Origin: Strigamia acuminata
Taxonomy: Eukaryota; Arthropoda; Chilopoda; Geophilomorpha; Linotaeniidae
Direction of reading: 5' to 3'
Assembly: GCA_949358305.1 (NCBI GenBank)
Contig: OX442314.1
Span: 64,799,369-64,863,368, forward strand
DNA length: 64,000 nt
Position 1 is the stretch's first letter; every line of letters starts with the position of its first letter. Shown here piece by piece: positions 56,088 through 64,000 of the stretch. The notes under the pieces were generated by a model that was given only the letters and a program-made list of their open reading frames with translations, made no database searches and was not told where the DNA came from. Position numbers and translations under genes: made by a program.

Positions 56088-59000
56088 CTCATCACAGTTG
56101 ACTTAGCACAAACACCACAAGACCAATGTCTCTGAATGTTTAGATATAGTGTTTAAACCTTACTAGAAGCCTTCAATGCAAGTTTTAGCAACATCCTAGC
56201 AACGATTTGGGAGAATAGACTTTTGATCTCATCACAGTTGACATAGCACAAACACCACAAGATCAATGTCTCTGAATGTTCAGAAATAGTGTTTAAACCT
56301 TAGTAGAAGCCTTCAATGTAAGTTTTAGCAACATCCAAGCAATGATTTTGGGAGAATACACTTTTGATCTCATCACAGTTGACTTAGCACAAACACCACA
56401 AGATCAATGTCTCTGAATGTTCAGAAATAGTGTTTAAACCTTACTAGAAGCCTTCAATGTAAGTTTTAGCAACATCCAAGCAATGATTTTGGGAGAATAC
56501 ACTTTTGATCTCATCACAGTTGACTTAGCACAAACACCACAAGATCAATGTCTCTGAATGTTCAGAAATAGTGTTTAAACCTTAGTAGAAGCCTTCAATG
56601 CAAGTTTTAGCAACATCTAAGCAATGGTTTGGGAGAATAGATTTTTGATCTCATTACAGTTGACTTAGCACAAACACCACAAGTTCAATGTCTCAGAATG
56701 TTCAGATATAGTGTTTAAACCTTACTAGAAGCCTTCAATGCAAGTTTTAGCAACATCCTAGCAACGATTTGGGAGAATAGACTTTTGATCTCATCACAGT
56801 TGACTTAGCACAAACACCACAAGATCAATGTCTCTGAATGTTCAGAAATAGTGTTTAAACCTTAGTAGAAGCCTTCAATGCAAGTTTTAGCAACATCTTA
56901 GCAACGATTTGGGAGAATAGACTTTTGATCTCATCACAGTTGACTTAGCACAAACACCACAAGACCAATGTCTCTGAATGTTCAGAAATAGTGTTTAAAC
57001 CTTACTAGAAGCCTTCAATGCAAGTTTTAGCAACATCCTAGCAACGATTTGGAAGAATACACTTTTGATCTCATCACAGTTGACTTAGCACAAACACCAC
57101 AAGATCAATGTCTCTGAATGTTCAGAAATAGTGTTTAAACCTTAGTAGAAGCATTCAATGTAAGTTTTAGCAACATCCAAGCAATGATTTTGGGAGAATA
57201 GACTTTTGATCTCATCACAGTTGACTTAGCACAAACACCACAAGACCAATGTCTCTGAATGTTTAGATATAGTGTTTAAACCTTACTAGAAGCCTTCAAT
57301 GCAAGTTTTAGCAACATCCTAGCAACGATTTGGAAGAATACACTTTTGATCTCATCACAGTTGACTTAGCACAAACACCACAAGATCAATGTCTCTGAAT
57401 GTTCAGAAATAGTGTTTAAACCTTAGTAGAAGCCTTCAATGCAAGTTTTAGCAACATCCAAGCAATGATTTTTGAGAACGGACTTTGGAGCTCATTTGAT
57501 ATCACAGTTGACTTGGCACAAACACCACAAGACCAATGTCTCTGAATGTTCAGAAATAGTGTGTAAACCTTACTAGAAGCCTTCAATGCAAGTTTTAGCA
57601 ACATCTAAGCAATGATTTTGGAGAATAGACTTTTGATCTCATCACAGTTGACTTGGCACAAACACCACAAGTCCAATGTCTCAGAATGTTCAGATATAGT
57701 GTTTAAACCTTACTAGAAACCTTCAATGCAAGTTTTAGCAACATCCTAGCAACGATTTGGGAGAATAGACTTTTGATCTCATCACAGTTGACTTAGCACA
57801 AACACCACAAGATCAATGTCTCTGAATGTTCAGAAATAGTGTTTAAACCTTACTAGAAGCCTTCAATGTAAGTTTTAGCAACATCCAAGCAATGATTTTG
57901 GGAGAATACACTTTTGATCTCATCACAGTTGACTTAGCACAAACACCACAAGACCAATGTCTCTGAATGTTTAGATATAGTGTTTAAACCTTACTAGAAA
58001 CCTTCAATGCAAGTTTTAGCAACATCCTAGCAACGATTTGGGAGAATAGACTTTTGATCTCATCACAGTTGACTTAGCACAAACACCACAAGACCAATGT
58101 CTCTGAATGTTTAGATATAGTGTTTAAACCTTACTAGAAGCCTTCAATGCAAGTTTTAGCAACATCCTAGCAACGATTTGGGAGAATAGACTTTTGATCT
58201 CATCACAGTTGACATAGCACAAACACCACAAGATCAATGTCTCTGAATGTTCAGAAATAGTGTTTAAACCTTAGTAGAAGCCTTCAATGTAAGTTTTAGC
58301 AACATCCAAGCAATGATTTTGGGAGAATACACTTTTGATCTCATCACAGTTGACTTAGCACAAACACCACAAGATCAATGTCTCTGAATGTTCAGAAATA
58401 GTGTTTAAACCTTACTAGAAGCCTTCAATGTAAGTTTTAGCAACATCCAAGCAATGATTTTGGGAGAATACACTTTTGATCTCATCACAGTTGACTTAGC
58501 ACAAACACCACAAGATCAATGTCTCTGAATGTTCAGAAATAGTGTTTAAACCTTAGTAGAAGCCTTCAATGCAAGTTTTAGCAACATCTAAGCAATGGTT
58601 TGGGAGAATAGATTTTTGATCTCATTACAGTTGACTTAGCACAAACACCACAAGTTCAATGTCTCAGAATGTTCAGATATAGTGTTTAAACCTTACTAGA
58701 AGCCTTCAATGCAAGTTTTAGCAACATCCTAGCAACGATTTGGGAGAATAGACTTTTGATCTCATCACAGTTGACTTAGCACAAACACCACAAGATCAAT
58801 GTCTCTGAATGTTCAGAAATAGTGTTTAAACCTTAGTAGAAGCCTTCAATGTAAGTTTTAGCAACATCCAAGCAATGATTTTGGGAGAATACACTTTTGA
58901 TCTCATCACAGTTGACTTAGCACAAACACCACAAGATCAATGTCTCTGAATGTTCAGAAATAGTGTTTAAACCTTACTAGAAGCCTTCAATGTAAGTTTT

Positions 59001-62000
59001 AGCAACATCCAAGCAATGATTTTGGGAGAATACACTTTTGATCTCATCACAGTTGACTTAGCACAAACACCACAAGATCAATGTCTCTGAATGTTCAGAA
59101 ATAGTGTTTAAACCTTAGTAGAAGCCTTCAATGCAAGTTTTAGCAACATCTAAGCAATGGTTTGGGAGAATAGATTTTTGATCTCATTACAGTTGACTTA
59201 GCACAAACACCACAAGTTCAATGTCTCAGAATGTTCAGATATAGTGTTTAAACCTTACTAGAAGCCTTCAATGCAAGTTTTAGCAACATCCTAGCAACGA
59301 TTTGGGAGAATAGACTTTTGATCTCATCACAGTTGACTTAGCACAAACACCACAAGATCAATGTCTCTGAATGTTCAGAAATAGTGTTTAAACCTTACTA
59401 GAAGCCTTCAATGTAAGTTTTAGCAACATCCAAGCAATGATTTTGGGAGAATAGACTTTTGATCTCATCACAGTTGACTTAGCACAAACACCACAAGACC
59501 AATGTCTCTGAATGTTTAGATATAGTGTTTAAACCTTACTAGAAGCCTTCAATGCAAGTTTTAGCAACATCCTAGCAACGATTTGGAAGAATACACTTTT
59601 GATCTCATCACAGTTGACTTAGCACAAACACCACAAGATCAATGTCTCTGAATGTTCAGAAATAGTGTTTAAACCTTAGTAGAAGCCTTCAATGCAAGTT
59701 TTAGCAACATCCAAGCAATGATTTTTGAGAACGGACTTTGGAGCTCATTTGATATCACAGTTGACTTGGCACAAACACCACAAGACCAATGTCTCTGAAT
59801 GTTCAGAAATAGTGTGTAAACCTTACTAGAAGCCTTCAATGCAAGTTTTAGCAACATCCAAGCAATGATTTTGGAGAATAGACTTTTGATCTCATCACAG
59901 TTGACTTGGCACAAACACCACAAGTCCAATGTCTCAGAATGTTCAGATATAGTGTTTAAACCTTACTAGAAACCTTCAATGCAAGTTTTAGCAACATCCT
60001 AGCAACGATTTGGGAGAATAGACTTTTGATCTCATCACAGTTGACTTAGCACAAACACCACAAGATCAATGTCTCTGAATGTTCAGAAATAGTGTTTAAA
60101 CCTTACTAGAAGCCTTCAATGTAAGTTTTAGCAACATCCAAGCAATGATTTTGGGAGAATACACTTTTGATCTCATCACAGTTGACTTAGCACAAACACC
60201 ACAAGACCAATGTCTCTGAATGTTTAGATATAGTGTTTAAACCTTACTAGAAGCCTTCAATGCAAGTTTTAGCAACATCCTAGCAATGATTTGGAAGAAT
60301 ACACTTTTGATCTCATCACAGTTGACTTAGCACAAACACCACAAGATCAATGTCTCTGAATGTTCAGAAATAGTGTTTAAACCTTAGTAGAAGCCTTCAA
60401 TGCAAGTTTTAGCAACATCCAAGCAATGATTTTTGAGAACGGACTTTGGAGCTCATTTGATATCACAAGACCAATGTCTCTGAATGTTCAGAAATAGTGT
60501 GTAAACCTTACTAGAAGCCTTCAATGCAAGTTTTAGCAACATCCAAGCAATGATTTTGGAGAATAGACTTTTGATCTCATCACAGTTGACTTGGCACAAA
60601 CACCACAAGTCCAATGTCTCAGAATGTTCAGATATAGTGTTTAAACCTTACTAGAAACCTTCAATGCAAGTTTTAGCAACATCCTAGCAACGATTTGGGA
60701 GAATAGACTTTTGATCTCATCACAGTTGACTTAGCACAAACACCACAAGATCAATGTCTCTGAATGTTCAGAAATAGTGTTTAAACCTTACTAGAAGCCT
60801 TCAATGTAAGTTTTAGCAACATCCAAGCAATGATTTTGGGAGAATACACTTTTGATCTCATCACAGTTGACTTAGCACAAACACCACAAGATCAATGTCT
60901 CTGAATGTTCAGAAATAGTGTTTAAACCTTAGTAGAAGCCTTCAATGCAAGTTTTAGCAACATCCAAGCAATGATTTTTGAGAACGGACTTTGGAGCTCA
61001 TTTGATATCACAGTTGACTTGGCACAAACACCACAAGACCAATGTCTCTGAATGTTCAGAAATAGTGTGTAAACCTTACTAGAAGCCTTCAATGCAAGTT
61101 TTAGCAACATCCAAGCAATGATTTTGGAGAATAGACTTTTGATCTCATCACAGTTGACTTGGCACAAACACCACAAGTCCAATGTCTCAGAATGTTCAGA
61201 TATAGTGTTTAAACCTTACTAGAAACTTTCAATGCAAGTTTTAGCAACATCCTAGCAACGATTTGGGAGAATAGACTTTTGATCTCATCACAGTTGACTT
61301 AGCACAAACACCACAAGATCAATGTCTCTGAATGTTCAGAAATAGTGTTTAAACCTTACTAGAAGCCTTCAATGTAAGTTTTAGCAACATCCAAGCAATG
61401 ATTTTGGGAGAATACACTTTTGATCTCATCACAGTTGACTTGGCACAAACACCACAAGTCCAATGTCTCAGAATGTTCAGATATAGTGTTTAAACCTTAC
61501 TAGAAACCTTCAATGCAAGTTTTAGCAACATCCTAGCAACGATTTGGGAGAATAGACTTTTGATCTCATCACAGTTGACTTAGCACAAACACCACAAGAC
61601 CAATGTCTCTGAATGTTTAGATATAGTGTTTAAACCTTACTAGAAGCCTTCAATGCAAGTTTTAGCAACATCCAAGCAATGATTTTGAAGAATAGACTTT
61701 TGATCTCATCACAGTTGACTTGGCACAAACACCACAAGTCCAATGTCTCAGAATGTTCAGAAATAGTGTTTAAACCTTAGTAGAAGCCTTCCATGCAAGT
61801 TTTAGCAACATCCAAGCAATGATTTTTGAGAACGGACTTTGGAGCTCATTTGATATCACAGTTGACTTGGCACAAACACCACAAGACCAATGTCTTTGAA
61901 TGTTCAGAAATAGTGTTTAAACCTTACTAGAAGCCTTCAATGTAAGTTTTAGCAACATCCAAGCAATGATTTGGGAGAATAGACTTTTGATCTCATCACA

Positions 62001-62804
62001 GTTGACTTAGCACAAACACCACAAGACCAATGTCTCTGAATGTTTAGATATAGTGTTTAAACCTTACTAGAAGCCTTCAATGCAAGTTTTAGCAACATCC
62101 TAGCAACGATTTGGGAGAATAGACTTTTGATGTCATCACAGTTGACTTAGCACAAACACCACAAGACCAATGTCTCTGAATGTTCAGAAATAGTGTTTAA
62201 ACCTTACTAGAAACCTTCAATGCAAGTTTTAGCAACATCCTAGCAACGATTTGGGAGAATAGACTTTTGATCTCATCACAGTTGACTTAGCACAAACACC
62301 ACAAGACCAATGTCTCTGAATGTTTAGATATAGTGTTTAAACCTTACTAGAAGCCTTCAATGCAAGTTTTAGCAACATCCAAGCAATGATTTTGAAGAAT
62401 AGACTTTTGATCTCATCACAGTTGACTTGGCACAAACACCACAAGTCCAATGTCTCAGAATGTTCAGAAATAGTGTTTAAACCTTAGTAGAAGCCTTCAA
62501 TGTAAGTTTTAGCAACATCCAAGCAATGATTTTGGGAGAATACACTTTTGATCTCATCACAGTTGACTTAGCACAAACACCACAAGATCAATGTCTCTGA
62601 ATGTTCAAAAATAGTGTTTAAACCTTACTAGAAGCCTTCAATGTAAGTTTTAGCAACATCCAAGCAATGATTTTGGGAGAATACACTTTTGATCTCATCA
62701 CAGTTGACTTAGCACAAACACCACAAGATCAATGTCTCTGAATGTTCAGAAATAGTGTTTAAACCTTAGTAGAAGCCTTCAATGCAAGTTTTAGCAACAT
62801 CTAA
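56088..62804. repeat. Satellite array 4 (about 48 monomers)
   Basis: Tandem 140-141 bp monomers. 56358-60580 repeats array 3. GACATAG markers lie at 56240 and 58211, 1971 bp (14 monomers) apart. The 24-bp deletion variant is near 60459. The last monomer stops at GCAACATCTAA and non-satellite DNA follows. Confidence 0.97.
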
Positions 62805-64000
62805 CCTTATGGCGCGCATGCGGATTTCGCGGAGTGCGAAAGGGACCCTATATTTAACATTACGGCGGCCTATACCTTGACCCCCTGTTCGCAGTCTCGT
62901 GGCGGATTCTGCGGATTTCACCTATTCGTACGATCCGCACGATCGCGCGTGTTTTATCATTCTTGGCAAACCGTTTTTTGAAAACGCGTTGTAACGCATC
63001 CTCAACTTTACAAATCTCGCTTAGCGCGATCGCGCTATAACGCTTCTTCGTGTCCAACAAAAACAGCCGATTAAAAACGAAACTTCGGGTTTCGCTAAAA
63101 CGCGATTTTGATATCGGGAAGGGCACGTGACCACGTGGGTAAAAATAGAATCGAGTTTCGTGAAAACCTAATTTGGAGAAACGGCGTGGTGGTTTTGCAA
63201 AATATATCACATGTCACGTGATCGGACGTTGGGTCTCGTACATAAACGTTCGTGCCTGGTCAAACCAGAGTCTTTAAAAAATATAAATGCATTTCCCGAT
63301 CATAGGATTAATTTCGCGCCGTGTGCTCCAGTCATTAATTAGGTTATCTTCGTTGCAACTCGTCATAATAAAATTTTTACAGAAAATCAATTGTTTCGTA
63401 TTTTATTTTCATCTTCCGGGGGTCTCGTGCCGTCGTAGTAGGCGTTGGTTTCAATCATCGCGTTCTACGGATTTTGAGGGGATCCTCAGATCGAGACCAA
63501 AGTGAGAGGGCCGTCGCCCCCGTCTCGTGCGCCGCTCGATCCCCGTTGGATGACAAGATGGCATTCGCCTCTCCCACCCGAGGATCGGTCGGTGGTGCGG
63601 TATTTATGCTTGTGCTCCAAATGGGTGGTCGACAGGTCCCCAATCGGTCTCGGGCTCAGACTGGCCTTCGGGCCGGTCAAAATAACAAATAAATGAATAA
63701 ATCGGAAGTAGAACGCTCCCGTCCCGGCGAGACTAGGGGCGGGTGGCGTCGTTGAGCGGCGGCAGCGGCGGCGGTAGCCCCGACGACTCGCCCCGAAAAT
63801 AAGCTCCCGCACCGGCATTTCTTAAAGCGATTTCCTGGCCAAAACATCGGTTAGAAAGGAGTTGACGAGTGTCTAAACAGGTGCGCGACACCGACATGCG
63901 TGCGCCATGTTTAATATCACATAAAAGTGTACACGCTTCGAGGCTAACAACTGCACTCGGAAAAATAGGATAAATCATTGTTGGATTTCAATGATTTGTC
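62805..64000. other. Right flank: CpG-richer, single-copy-looking DNA, no gene recognised
   Basis: About 1.2 kb unlike the rest of the window: many CpG dinucleotides and no satellite or BEL similarity. It starts with GGCGCGCATGCGG, close to an NRF1 site. Short open frames exist on both strands (for example 62860-63210 minus, 116 codons, Arg-rich; 63558-63692 plus, 44 codons from an AAGATGG start), but none shows a known domain. It could be the 5' end of a host gene or part of another element. Confidence 0.5.
63124..63287 (+). promoter_or_regulatory. Candidate promoter: three CACGTG boxes and a TATA box
   Basis: CACGTG occurs at 63124-63129, 63132-63137 and 63215-63220 (the last within GTCACGTGAT), followed by TATAAA at 63282-63287. 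An AATAAA lies only about 85 bp downstream (near 63367). That spacing is usual for an LTR, so this could be a gene promoter or an unrecognised LTR. Confidence 0.35.

Noticed and set aside
62805-64000. Right flank as ribosomal DNA
   Set aside because: It is CpG-rich, but I could not match any conserved 18S, 5.8S or 28S stretch.

Overview
The window is repeat DNA from an invertebrate-type animal genome. I see no rRNA, tRNA or CRISPR array and no recognisable host protein gene. The coding capacity belongs to BEL/Pao LTR retrotransposons, a lineage known only from animals. Most of the rest is one 140-141 bp satellite. I cannot name the species.

Layout, left to right. 1-1394 is a window-truncated family-A LTR, followed by 96 bp of satellite. 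1491-7137 is a minus-strand family-A remnant (A1) with a broken polyprotein. 7138-16566 is a minus-strand family-B element with two LTRs and one open 1790-codon polyprotein; its two flanks do not match. Satellite runs 16567-17705. 17706-28654 is a nearly complete minus-strand family-A element (A2) with a 4-bp target duplication; a solo A-type LTR (22629-24152, its own 4-bp duplication) is nested inside its polyprotein. Satellite runs 28655-33430. 33431-42650 is plus-strand family-C copy C1. Satellite runs 42651-46873. 46874-56087 is plus-strand copy C2. Satellite runs 56088-62804. From 62805 to the end is CpG-richer single-copy-looking DNA with a promoter-like cluster.

Each element follows the BEL plan: LTR, primer-binding site, leader, and one polyprotein with DUF1759 gag, three CCHC knuckles, DUF1758 aspartic protease, reverse transcriptase, RNase H, HHCC/DDE integrase and a C-terminal DUF5641 region, then the second LTR. 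Every insertion with a clean target duplication has a 4-bp duplication. All satellite insertions fall in a short part of the monomer. C1 and C2 have LTR pairs that look identical, so they are young, yet each carries a change at a conserved site; A2 and B also have enzyme lesions.

The least expected signals are: open frames that begin in U5 and run into the leader ahead of gag in families A and C (in C2 the frame crosses the primer-binding site); clustering of insertions in one part of a higher-order satellite; a perfect RFX-type palindrome in the A LTRs and YY1-type cores in LTRs of all three families; and a set of junctions pointing to recombination between element copies. Coordinates and comparisons were made by eye. 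Arrays this repetitive are prone to assembly error, so junction-based claims should be checked on single long reads.
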